Counted from the first letter of the stretch, positions 1 to 5,235 are shown. The stretch is DNA of 5,290 nucleotides from an uncultured Candidatus Pelagibacter sp. (GCA_913043015.1 CAJWKX010000049.1:1-5290), one strand, 5' to 3'. Made by a program: numbers and translations. Notes: generated from the letters alone by a model not told the origin.

Positions 1-248
1 TTGGTTTAATTGACAACATGAGTCATTTCATTGGTGATGATGGAAAAAAATATCCTATATTTGGAGAAGGCGGAGTAAAAAGAACCGCAGAAGAATTTAA
101 TAAAGAGTTTTTAGGTGAAATACCAATTAATCCTGAAGTTGGAAAGCAAGGTGATCTTGGAACACCAATTGTTGAGAGTCAACCAGAACATGAAATTTCA
201 AAAATATATTTGAATTTTGCAGAAATAATTAAATCAACTTATCTTTAA
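1..248 (+). CDS. Mrp/ApbC-family Fe-S cluster carrier ATPase, C-terminal end (5' truncated by window)
   Basis: The frame is open from the first base. The first whole codon is at 3, giving [14 protein letters not shown] before the stop at 246-248, so the internal ATG at 18 is not the start. The pattern G-x-x-(E/D)-N-M-S-x-F, then [15 protein letters not shown] and a late G-x-P-I-V-E-S, is the recognisable C-terminal part of Mrp/NBP35/ApbC P-loop ATPases. These are cytoplasmic proteins that bind and transfer iron-sulfur clusters. The visible part keeps the dimer-side NMS motif but lacks the Walker motifs, which would lie upstream. It is usually a housekeeping gene. The last 20 bp overlap the end of convergent thyX. 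Family assignment is by motif memory; the remainder of the protein cannot be checked here. Confidence 0.85.
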   Translation, partial: GLIDNMSHFIGDDGKKYPIFGEGGVKRTAEEFNKEFLGEIPINPEVGKQGDLGTPIVESQPEHEISKIYLNFAEIIKSTYL

Positions 249-1176
249 GATCAAAAGCAGTCATTAGTTCATTCCACTCCCTTTTAGATAATCCAGATTG
301 TTCAATTGATATATTTTCACCATTAATTAATTTTTGAATAATATTTTTCCCTTTTGCAGAAACTTCTGTTCCTCCTACTCTATAATCCATAAATGCTCCA
401 TAAGTAATTGGCACCCATTTTTTAAGAGTATCTAACATTGCTTCTGCGTATGCTCTTATTTCGTATTGAGCATGATCATCTGCTCTCAGTCTTAGAAAGT
501 TCATTAAATTTAGCAAGTCAGTTTTCCAATACCACTGTGTATAAGTATTTAAAGTTAAGTTCATTCTAGCAAGTTCTCTTGCTAGTCCGATTTTATTTTC
601 ATCTATTACTGTCCCATCATAACGCTCATTTAACATTTGTTCATAATTACCGTAAGTTCTTTCTGCGTCGTTTTTTAATGAATCTAAAACTTTCTTCGCT
701 TGTTCACCTTCAAGAACATCTCCTCTACCTTGCCTATTGTTTTGAGATTGTGCCGCAAGATGTTCTGATGCTGGTAAATAAAATTCTTTATCTAAAATTG
801 AATATCTTGCAGAATATTCATTAACGTTTGCTGTTCTATGTCTAATCCATTGCCTTGCAATAAAAATTGGTAGTTTAACATGATATTTTATTTCACACAT
901 TTCAAATGGAGTACTATGCCAATGTCTCATTAAATACTTTATTAAACCAGCATCCGTATTAACCTTTTTTGTTCCTTTTCCGTAAGAAACTCGAGCTGCT
1001 TGTACAATTGAACTGTCATTACCCATATAATCAACAACTCTAATAAAACCGTGGTCCAATATTGGAATGGCTTCATACAATATTTTCTCAAGCTCAGGTG
1101 CTGTAACTCTTTTGGTATTATTTGATTGAGATTGTTGATCTTCGATCTCTTGCAGCTGTTCTTTAGTTAATTTCAT
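229..1176 (-). CDS. thyX: Flavin-dependent thymidylate synthase ThyX
   Basis: A 315-residue protein starting at an ATG (1176-1174). ThyX makes dTMP from dUMP using methylene-tetrahydrofolate as carbon donor and FAD/NADPH for reduction, working as a cytoplasmic homotetramer. The diagnostic ThyX motif is at residues 112-125, [14 protein letters not shown], a variant of RHRxxSxNExSxRY with Ala where Ser is usual at the fifth position. Other family blocks are ARELARMNL (about 199-207), W-x-x-D-L-x-N-L-x-x-F-L-x-L-R (217-231) and [10 protein letters not shown] (235-244). The length is slightly above many ThyX proteins because of an N-terminal extension of about 30 residues and a C-terminal tail. 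No clear Shine-Dalgarno sequence is seen. Its promoter must lie in or beside the ssrA-derived repeat immediately upstream. It ends inside the end of the mrp-like gene. Confidence 0.97.
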   Translation of the reverse strand: MKLTKEQLQEIEDQQSQSNNTKRVTAPELEKILYEAIPILDHGFIRVVDYMGNDSSIVQAARVSYGKGTKKVNTDAGLIKYLMRHWHSTPFEMCEIKYHVKLPIFIARQWIRHRTANVNEYSARYSILDKEFYLPASEHLAAQSQNNRQGRGDVLEGEQAKKVLDSLKNDAERTYGNYEQMLNERYDGTVIDENKIGLARELARMNLTLNTYTQWYWKTDLLNLMNFLRLRADDHAQYEIRAYAEAMLDTLKKWVPITYGAFMDYRVGGTEVSAKGKNIIQKLINGENISIEQSGLSKREWNELMTAFDLKDKLI

Positions 1177-1186
1177 GAATAATTTA

Positions 1187-1214
1187 TTGAATCTCTATAA
1201 TTTACTTTTATATT
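1187..1214 (+). promoter_or_regulatory. Promoter-like copy of the ssrA promoter
   Basis: TTGAAT at 1187-1192 and TATATT at 1209-1214 are separated by 16 nt and followed 7 nt later by the ssrA-like sequence. The same elements with the same spacing (TTGAAA, 16 nt, TATATT) precede the intact ssrA gene, and 15 of 19 bases immediately before the repeat also match at the same offset (1882 bp). It therefore looks like a copied, possibly still active, ssrA promoter. It points away from thyX and toward the 3' end of the glycosyltransferase gene. Confidence 0.55.
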
Positions 1215-1219
1215 AATAG

Positions 1220-1267
1220 TGTTGGTTTTCCAACTACGACGATAAACGAATTTCGTAATAAGCATTG
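1220..1267 (+). repeat. Duplicated 5' fragment of the ssrA (tmRNA) precursor
   Basis: This stretch matches 3102-3149 at 47 of 48 positions, with the first 42 (1220-1261) identical; the only mismatch is G1262 against A3144. It carries two small inverted repeats found at the start of the pre-tmRNA, GTTGG-TTTT-CCAAC and TACGA...TCGTA. Homology stops just before the T-arm and CCA end of the acceptor piece, so this copy cannot form a tmRNA. The following bases (1268-1320) are unrelated to ssrA; they contain a 7-bp hairpin (1292-1298 with 1313-1319) followed by A's, which is not a terminator in either direction. Confidence 0.9.
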
Positions 1268-1339
1268 TTGACTGAGGACGGAAACCTAAGCTTACACCAT
1301 TTTCGACTTGAGGGTGTGAAAAAATACCAGAAATCAGTT

Positions 1340-3037
1340 TTATTTCATTTGATCACAATATTTTATAATAAATTGATCATCAAATTTAGTTAAAAAAGTT
1401 ACAAAATGTAGTTTAATATATTGAGTAAGGTTAATATTCGAAGATTTATTATAATTCGCTATATAATTTTCTGAGTTTTTCCATTTTTCAATACCACAAA
1501 TACTATAAATCCTTGGTTCACGAATAAAATGATTTTTATGAAAATCAGATAACATAACAATTTCAGATAAAAAACTAATCGATAATAATAAGTAAAAAAT
1601 AATTACAATTTTTTTTTCAAGTTTATTTAATACAATAGAAGCTAAGATTATGAATAGTGGAAATATATATATATTATAACCGTGTGTTTCTCTAAAATTA
1701 ATAGATACAATGTAAATAAAAGCTCCTAAATATAATACTAGTGATAATAAAGTAAGATTATTATTTTTTATTTTTTTTAACAAAAAATAAAATAAAGGTA
1801 AAAAAATAATTATGTTAGTTGTTCTAAAAAATAGACGTGCATCAATGAATAAAATCGTTTTTGTTTCTTTTGGAGTAATTTCTCCTTTATTAAAATCAAC
1901 AGGAAAAGATCTCAGAGCACCATAAAAATATTCTTTTAGAGTAGTTATGATGTCTGGATTATAATTTGAAACTTCATTGATAAATTGAGACATATATGCT
2001 AAAGGATTAATTAATCGCATAAGAATTAATTTGTTTAATGGTATTAAATTAATTAGATCTAAAAAAAATATAAAAATCAAACAAAAAACAAAACCAAGTA
2101 AGATTATTGAAATTGTTGTTAGAATTTCAGAAAAATTTGTTATTTTTTTTATTGATAAAAATTTTATTAAAAAAAAATAAAAAATAACAAATATTAATAA
2201 TAAAAAAAGATCTATATTATTTGTAAAATGAAATCTTGGCATCAAGTAAGCTTTGGACAAAGATGTTCCAAGAATTAATTGGATAATAATGTATCCAATT
2301 AAAAAAGTATTAAGAAAAAATAAACTTAAAATATAATATTTTCTTTCATGAATTAAATAGTTTTTATTATCTGAAATTGTAAAATAATTAAATAAGAATG
2401 GTAAAGAAATTAAAAAAGTAATAAATAAAAAAATTACTTGTATTTTAGCTAACATTGCTAAGCAGAGAAAAAAACCGGAAAAGAAACAATAGTTTATTTT
2501 ATTTTTTTTTTTTATAAATTTTATTAAATAATATAGAAATAAAAGAAACATTAACACCGACAAGATTTCTGACCTAATTAGAAATAACAAATCGTAAGTA
2601 TCGCTCAGAAAAATGATGAGAAAAGTGCTAAGTATAGATATTTTTTTGTTTATGTTTAATTCTTTTAAAATACCAAACAAAATTAAAACAACTAAAAAAA
2701 AGTAAATACTATTTAGAACTCTTGCAATAATAAATAAAGTTTGAAGATTTTCATCTATATTTTTAGAAATTAAAATTTCCTGGATTGTAAAACTATCAAA
2801 AAAAATAGATAAAAATTTGTAAATACTTCCAAGAATAAGAAAGGTCGTATACGCTGGATGATCTTTATATTCTTGTTCGAATCCCGAGGATATCAACAAA
2901 GAATTGTAAATAATTTTTATATCCTGATCTAAAATTGCACTCCAATGTTGTTGGGATAATTGAAAAATATTTAATAATAAAAAATATCCAAATAAAAATA
3001 TTAAAGTAATTTTTGAGTAGTCTTTCGAAAAGTTCAT
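1340..3037 (-). CDS. Multi-spanning membrane protein, probable GT-C-fold glycosyltransferase (ArnT/PMT-like)
   Basis: I choose the ATG at 3037-3035 (565 residues, beginning MNFSKDYSKI). A longer version would need a TTG start 12 bases upstream at 3049. No good ribosome binding site distinguishes them. The protein is mostly hydrophobic, with roughly ten to twelve membrane spans separated by short Lys/Asn-rich loops. After the first span there is an acidic loop motif LDQD at residues 36-39, then HPAYTT at 60-65, an RSE at 155-157 and LAMLAKIQ at 193-200. This layout fits GT-C glycosyltransferases, which move sugar from a polyprenyl-phosphate donor to lipid, glycan or protein on the outer face of the inner membrane. 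The substrate cannot be told. The gene stands alone between the two ssrA 5' repeats, and its very AT-rich, homopolymer-laden sequence suits an exchangeable surface-glycan gene. The GT-C assignment is moderately sure; membrane protein is certain. Confidence 0.75.
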   Translation of the reverse strand: MNFSKDYSKITLIFLFGYFLLLNIFQLSQQHWSAILDQDIKIIYNSLLISSGFEQEYKDHPAYTTFLILGSIYKFLSIFFDSFTIQEILISKNIDENLQTLFIIARVLNSIYFFLVVLILFGILKELNINKKISILSTFLIIFLSDTYDLLFLIRSEILSVLMFLLFLYYLIKFIKKKNKINYCFFSGFFLCLAMLAKIQVIFLFITFLISLPFLFNYFTISDNKNYLIHERKYYILSLFFLNTFLIGYIIIQLILGTSLSKAYLMPRFHFTNNIDLFLLLIFVIFYFFLIKFLSIKKITNFSEILTTISIILLGFVFCLIFIFFLDLINLIPLNKLILMRLINPLAYMSQFINEVSNYNPDIITTLKEYFYGALRSFPVDFNKGEITPKETKTILFIDARLFFRTTNIIIFLPLFYFLLKKIKNNNLTLLSLVLYLGAFIYIVSINFRETHGYNIYIFPLFIILASIVLNKLEKKIVIIFYLLLSISFLSEIVMLSDFHKNHFIREPRIYSICGIEKWKNSENYIANYNKSSNINLTQYIKLHFVTFLTKFDDQFIIKYCDQMK

Positions 3038-3068
3038 AAAAACCAACAATCCAACTAAATAGAAAAGA

Positions 3069-3096
3069 TTGAAAATTAATCTTTTAGTTCTATATT
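3069..3096 (+). promoter_or_regulatory. ssrA promoter
   Basis: TTGAAA at 3069-3074 and TATATT at 3091-3096 with 16-nt spacing lie 7 nt before the first stem of the tmRNA precursor (3103). The spacing predicts transcription starting at about 3101-3104. The paralogous site at 1187-1214 keeps the same geometry, which supports function. The start of the divergent glycosyltransferase gene lies only 31 bp away. Confidence 0.65.
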
Positions 3097-3101
3097 AAGT
3101 A

Positions 3102-3149
3102 TGTTGGTTTTCCAACTACGACGATAAACGAATTTCGTAATAAACATTG
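3102..3149 (+). repeat. ssrA 5' module, partner of the direct repeat at 1220-1267
   Basis: This is the right-hand copy of the 48-bp direct repeat (47/48 identical), here in its functional place at the start of the permuted tmRNA gene. The two copies are 1882 bp apart in the same orientation and enclose just the glycosyltransferase gene. Confidence 0.9.
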
Positions 3150-3276
3150 CGGACGTGGGGGCAGTACCCACCACCTCCACCAATTACAGCTTATGGGGGT
3201 GAACTAGGATCGACGAGTGTCTAAAGGTTGTTCTTTCGTTCGGTATTGTTCCGCCGTAACGGGCTAAATTATAAAT

Positions 3277-3306
3277 GCTAACGAAAGTTACGCACTTGCA
3301 GCTTAA
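3277..3306 (+). other. tmRNA proteolysis-tag reading frame (ANESYALAA)
   Basis: From the resume codon GCT (3277-3279) the frame reads ANESYALAA followed by TAA (3304-3306). Together with the alanine carried by the tmRNA this gives AANESYALAA. The ALAA end is the hydrophobic degron recognised by ClpXP/ClpAP in well-studied bacteria. The tag is short: nine encoded residues against ten in E. coli (ANDENYALAA). Confidence 0.92.
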
Positions 3307-3334
3307 TTAATTTATTAATTAAGTTACGGGGTTT

Positions 3335-3364
3335 GGGGCACCTGGCAACAGAACGCCCCTTTTT
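3335..3364 (+). terminator. ssrA 3' hairpin and Rho-independent terminator
   Basis: GGGGC (3335-3339) pairs with GCCCC (3355-3359) around a 15-nt loop, CACCTGGCAACAG-type, followed by five T's (3360-3364). It ends the coding piece of tmRNA. The left stem and loop, 18 bp from 3334 to 3351, recur exactly at 4976-4993. Confidence 0.8.
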
Positions 3365-3608
3365 ATTGGATTCCTTTTATTTCCCTTATTTTTTTAAAAA
3401 AATTTGCAACGAAGTTTAAAAACAGAATGAGATAGTTTTTTCATTAGGGTTAGTTTAACTCAACATCTTATTCAGAACAATTAACAAAGAAATCTGCAAC
3501 GAAGAATTTCAAAAAGGATTGATTTATAGTATTAATTTAACCTGGGTGGCGGAACAGAACACCCATTCAAAATTTGAATTTTTCTTCATGTTTCATATGC
3601 GGAGTTAC
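3365..3608. other. Non-coding stretch right of ssrA with ssrA-like debris
   Basis: No credible gene is visible on either strand. The 10-bp word TGCAACGAAG occurs twice, at 3405-3414 and 3495-3504, 90 bp apart; it resembles the start of the tmRNA tag region (TGCTAACGAAAG) with two bases missing. From 3530 the sequence TATTAATTTAA followed by a G-rich hairpin with loop GGAACAGAA resembles the segment just after the tag in ssrA (TATTAATTAAG, then the GGCAACAGAA loop). I read this as a possible decayed copy of the ssrA 3' half, with low certainty. Confidence 0.35.
3543..3583 (+). terminator. Double hairpin ending in a T-run
   Basis: TGGGTG (3543-3548) pairs with CACCCA (3560-3565) around an 11-nt loop, GCGGAACAGAA. 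It is followed directly by ATTCAA (3565-3570) pairing with TTGAAT (3574-3579) and a run of T's (3579-3583). The second hairpin has the form of a Rho-independent terminator on the + strand, where the only known upstream transcript is ssrA. Read on the - strand it lacks a T-run, so it does not obviously terminate the membrane protein gene coming from the right. Confidence 0.5.
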
Positions 3609-3854
3609 CTATATTTGCTGTAAAAATAATAAGGCAAAAATCCAACCGGCTATACCATATGCAATATCATCCCAATTCCATTTCCCTTTAATCCATAAAT
3701 CTAGCGCTTCTTTAATTAAAGTGGCAATTAATCCAGACCATATCATAAATGGAAAAAATACTGCTACAGTAGTTAAAAAGAATGACCATAGGAAATGTAA
3801 TTGCAGGTCGGTTCTAAAATATGTATGAAGAATATTTGATAATTTCGTTATCAT
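3609..3854 (-). CDS. Small membrane protein, YfiM/DUF2279-like
   Basis: An 81-residue protein. AGGA at 3866-3863 lies 8 nt before the ATG, a rare clear Shine-Dalgarno site in this window, and it supports this start. It has two hydrophobic segments, about residues 22-46 and 63-79, separated by a polar stretch with KEALDLW and a W-x-W-x-D-I-x-Y-G-x-x-G-W pattern. The order L-x-x-H-F near the start, K-E-x-x-D, then W-D-(D/I)-x-x-G-x-x-G resembles YfiM/DUF2279-type small inner-membrane proteins and similar phage-borne proteins. No biochemical role is known to me. It lies directly downstream of the broken methyltransferase gene, linked by a 9-codon overlapping frame. The complementary frame at 3574-3828 is a shadow. 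Confidence 0.7.
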   Translation of the reverse strand: MITKLSNILHTYFRTDLQLHFLWSFFLTTVAVFFPFMIWSGLIATLIKEALDLWIKGKWNWDDIAYGIAGWIFALLFLQQI

Positions 3855-3880
3855 AGTAAGATTCCTAAAAGTTTTTTCAT
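3851..3880 (-). CDS. Nine-codon upstream frame MKKLLGILL, coupled by ATGA overlap
   Basis: The ATG at 3880-3878 comes directly after the TAA of the methyltransferase (3883-3881). It reads MKKLLGILL and stops at TGA (3853-3851), which overlaps the ATG of the small membrane protein as ATGA. The peptide looks like the first residues of a signal peptide, and its first 17 bases recur exactly at 4858-4874. It may be a coupling leader, or only the remnant of a secreted protein gene whose 5' end now supplies the ribosome site (AGGA, 3866-3863) of the next gene. Confidence 0.4.
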   Translation of the reverse strand: MKKLLGILL

Positions 3881-4674
3881 TTATTTATTGAACAAATTAT
3901 TATTTATATACCAATCATCAAATCCACTGATTGATTTAAAAAGTCTACTATAATTATTATTTTTTAATAAATAAAATATCTTGTTTCTTTTTAATTTATC
4001 ATAATTATGTTCAATTGTTATAATAGAAGGTTTAAACTTTACAAAATTTAAATTATTCAAAATATCAAATTCTGAACCTTCTGTATCAATTGATAAATAA
4101 TCAATTCTATCAACTGAATGTTTTAAAAATAATTGATTCAAACTAATTGATTTTAAAGAAAAAACAGTTTCTCTCCTTTTTTTATTATTAGTCTCAATGT
4201 ACGATCTTCCTCCTTTTTCTAAACAAAAATTTACAAACTTTTGTGATTCATTAAATATAGGTTTTTTTTCAATAATACATTTTGGTCTATTTATTAATAA
4301 TTTTTCATGCCAAAATTTCGCTGGTCACATAATATTCCATTCCAATTTCTATTTTTTTCTAACCAAAAAGTGTTTGAATGAACTAAACCATCGCATGCAC
4401 CTACTTCAACAAAAAAACCATTATCTTTATTTAAAATATAATCGACAAATAAATCCTGCATTAATTGACCGTAGCTATTTTTGTAATTCTTAGAAAAATG
4501 ATTTAACAAACTTTCAATACTTACAGAGGTATTTGAGTATAAATTCTCAGTAAAACTCTTCTTAAGTGTTTGAATATTTATGTTTAAATAATCTTCTTTC
4601 AATAAAATTTTTAGATTTAGTTTCTTTAGACAATTTTTGATTAATGACCTTAAGAGTTTATAAAACTTTTTCAT
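3881..4674 (-). pseudogene. FkbM-family SAM-dependent methyltransferase, broken by one missing base
   Basis: Two frames together make one FkbM protein of about 264 residues. The first (4674 to 4294) begins MKKFYKLLRS, holds YGQLMQDLFVDYIL (68-81) and the SAM-binding motif FFVEVGACDG (87-96), and runs through NWNGILC (to residue 116) before leaving frame and stopping at 4294-4296. The other frame continues KFWHEKLLINRPKC, then LSIDTEGSEFDIL, the FkbM signature, and ends at 3881. Restoring one base between 4324 and 4325 gives ILCEPAKFWHEK, which includes the conserved E-P pair, and makes the length exactly 265 codons. Such enzymes O-methylate sugars or lipid head groups, commonly in surface polysaccharide loci. 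It could be a real recent pseudogene, a sequencing error, or less likely a programmed frameshift. Confidence 0.88.
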
Positions 4675-4819
4675 AATCTTTGATTTTTACAGTATGATCT
4701 TTGATCTTAACAAAAAGCATCAAGATTCTCAATTTTGATTTATCTCAAAAAAATCTAGTATAGTGCATAGTTCTTTTTAGTTTGCTTTATCTCAAAAGTC
4801 TCTAGTTTATTACCTAGCT

Positions 4820-4838
4820 ATCCTACATAATCCTACAT
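4820..4838. repeat. Direct repeat of ATCCTACAT, two copies, 1-nt spacer
   Basis: The two 9-bp copies at 4820-4828 and 4830-4838 are identical. They overlap the end of the signal-peptide remnant. No function is evident. Confidence 0.7.
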
Positions 4839-4874
4839 CAAACCCAGAACCACGATCCCTAAAAGTTTTTTCAT
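4833..4874 (-). pseudogene. Orphan signal-peptide start MKKLLGIVVLGLM, then stop
   Basis: From the ATG at 4874-4872 the frame reads MKKLLGIVVLGLM and ends in TAG (4835-4833). Lys-Lys followed by a hydrophobic run is the start of a Sec signal peptide, cut off before any cleavage site. The 17 bases at 4858-4874 equal those at 3864-3880. AGGAT lies upstream on the - strand. I recall closely similar starts on small SAR11 secreted proteins, but have not checked this. It is probably the remnant of such a gene. Confidence 0.45.
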
Positions 4875-4887
4875 GATCCAAGATCCT

Positions 4888-4909
4888 AGCACGTAATCAG
4901 CACGTAATC
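4888..4909. repeat. Tandem repeat of AGCACGTAATC, two copies
   Basis: Two adjacent identical 11-bp units. Each contains CACGTA with a near-palindromic ACGT centre. They could be a slippage product or a paired protein-binding site; nothing in the context decides. Confidence 0.75.
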
Positions 4910-4975
4910 CCATTAAAACTTCTCACTTTTGCCAATTCAACTTTGTTGCAAAATAAGGATTATAGAAGCACGATC

Positions 4976-4993
4976 TGGGGCACCTGGCAACAG
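4976..4993 (+). repeat. Exact copy of the ssrA 3' hairpin left arm and loop (att-like)
   Basis: TGGGGCACCTGGCAACAG is identical to 3334-3351 inside the ssrA 3' hairpin. The pairing arm GCCCC is absent here (CGAGCGC follows instead), so this copy cannot form the terminator. Direct orientation, GC-rich content and location at the far side of an accessory gene cluster fit an attachment-site duplication left by integration at the end of ssrA. No integrase gene remains in the window. Confidence 0.75.
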
Positions 4994-5092
4994 CGAGCGC
5001 AAGATGAGTCAATCATCTACTTTTGCTGGCGGCCATTGACTTTGACTCTCTGTGCGATTAGTCCTAATTTTGAAAGCATGAATAAAGATTCC

Positions 5093-5179
5093 TGGTGCGG
5101 CCAGAGAGACTCGAACTCTCATGGGGAAACCCCCGCTTGGCCCTCAACCAAGCCTGTCTACCAGTTTCAGCATGGCCGC
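5093..5179 (-). tRNA. tRNA-Leu (anticodon GAG)
   Basis: All arms fold. The acceptor GCGGCCA (5179-5173) pairs with TGGCCGC (5103-5097). D stem is CTG/CAG. Anticodon stem CTTGG/CCAAG encloses loop TTGAGGG with anticodon GAG (5145-5143). A long variable arm has GGGG/CCCC pairing, as class II leucine tRNAs require. T arm is GAGAG-TTCGAGT-CTCTC. Discriminator A (5096) and an encoded CCA (5095-5093) end the 87-nt gene. It reads CUC and CUU codons. Confidence 0.97.
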
Positions 5180-5189
5180 GTTATGCGAC

Positions 5190-5218
5190 AGAATAAGTGA
5201 ATGACAATTATCTTTCAA
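5190..5218 (-). promoter_or_regulatory. Promoter of tRNA-Leu
   Basis: On the - strand TTGAAA (5218-5213) and TATTCT (5195-5190) are separated by 17 nt. The predicted start at about 5183 leaves only a few bases before the tRNA 5' end at 5179, a short leader fitting for a tRNA gene. Confidence 0.65.
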
Positions 5219-5235
5219 GTTGATAAATTATTTTA

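Larger units (their letters stand above)
3103..3364 (+). ncRNA. ssrA: Circularly permuted two-piece transfer-messenger RNA
   Basis: tmRNA rescues ribosomes stalled on broken mRNA and tags the unfinished protein for proteolysis. The gene is permuted. The acceptor piece comes first (~3103-3182): T-arm stem GTGGG (3155-3159) with CCCAC (3167-3171), acceptor strand CACCTCC (3172-3178), A, then encoded CCA (3180-3182). A spacer of 12 nt (3183-3194) follows, then the coding piece (from 3195), whose 5' strand GGGGGTG (3195-3201) pairs fully with CACCTCC. The third pair is G:U, the alanine identity signal of alanyl-tRNA synthetase. GGATCGACGAG after it is the usual tmRNA D-arm-like sequence. The tag frame is at 3277-3306, and a 9-bp hairpin (3302-3310 with 3315-3323) spans its stop. 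The exact mature ends are inferred. This architecture is typical of Alphaproteobacteria. Confidence 0.95.
4675..5092. other. Repeat-rich non-coding stretch
   Basis: No intact gene is seen in these 418 bases. The left two thirds are full of short direct repeats: TTTATCTCAAAA at 4739-4750 and 4786-4797, ATCCTACAT at 4820-4828 and 4830-4838, and AGCACGTAATC in tandem at 4888-4898 and 4899-4909. A signal-peptide-like fragment lies at 4833-4874 on the - strand and an ssrA 3' fragment at 4976-4993. The last 90 bases are less AT-rich than the rest and contain a 6-bp hairpin, AGATGA (5002-5007) with TCATCT (5013-5018), without a T-run. The + frame at 4943-5200 runs across the tRNA and is not a gene. 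Confidence 0.6.

Noticed and set aside
579..824. Open frame of 81 codons on the + strand
   Set aside because: It lies wholly inside thyX on the opposite strand, which has clear family motifs; its translation shows no recognisable pattern.
1292..1325. Hairpin TTACACC/GGTGTGA beside an A-run, as terminator of the glycosyltransferase gene
   Set aside because: For - strand transcription the T-run comes before the hairpin rather than after it, so it lacks terminator geometry; on the + strand it is followed by A's.
3102..3149. The two 48-bp copies as a CRISPR or transposon terminal repeat
   Set aside because: There are only two copies 1.9 kb apart in direct orientation, one being the functional start of ssrA; no spacers, transposase or inverted ends are present.
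3574..3828. Open frame of 84 codons on the + strand
   Set aside because: It is complementary to the small membrane protein gene, which has a good ribosome site and two membrane segments; this frame starts inside a terminator-like hairpin.
4311..4317. Programmed -1 frameshift at A-AAT-TTT in the FkbM gene
   Set aside because: The register is right, but slippage would replace the conserved E-P residues with D-Q-R, whereas one restored base recovers them exactly; mutation or read error explains it better.
4197..4493. Open frame of 98 codons on the + strand
   Set aside because: It is antisense to the FkbM gene, whose two frames align with one family across this whole stretch.
4943..5200. Open frame of 85 codons on the + strand
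   Set aside because: It covers the ssrA 3' fragment and the entire tRNA-Leu gene on the opposite strand; it is a product of structured RNA sequence, not a protein gene.
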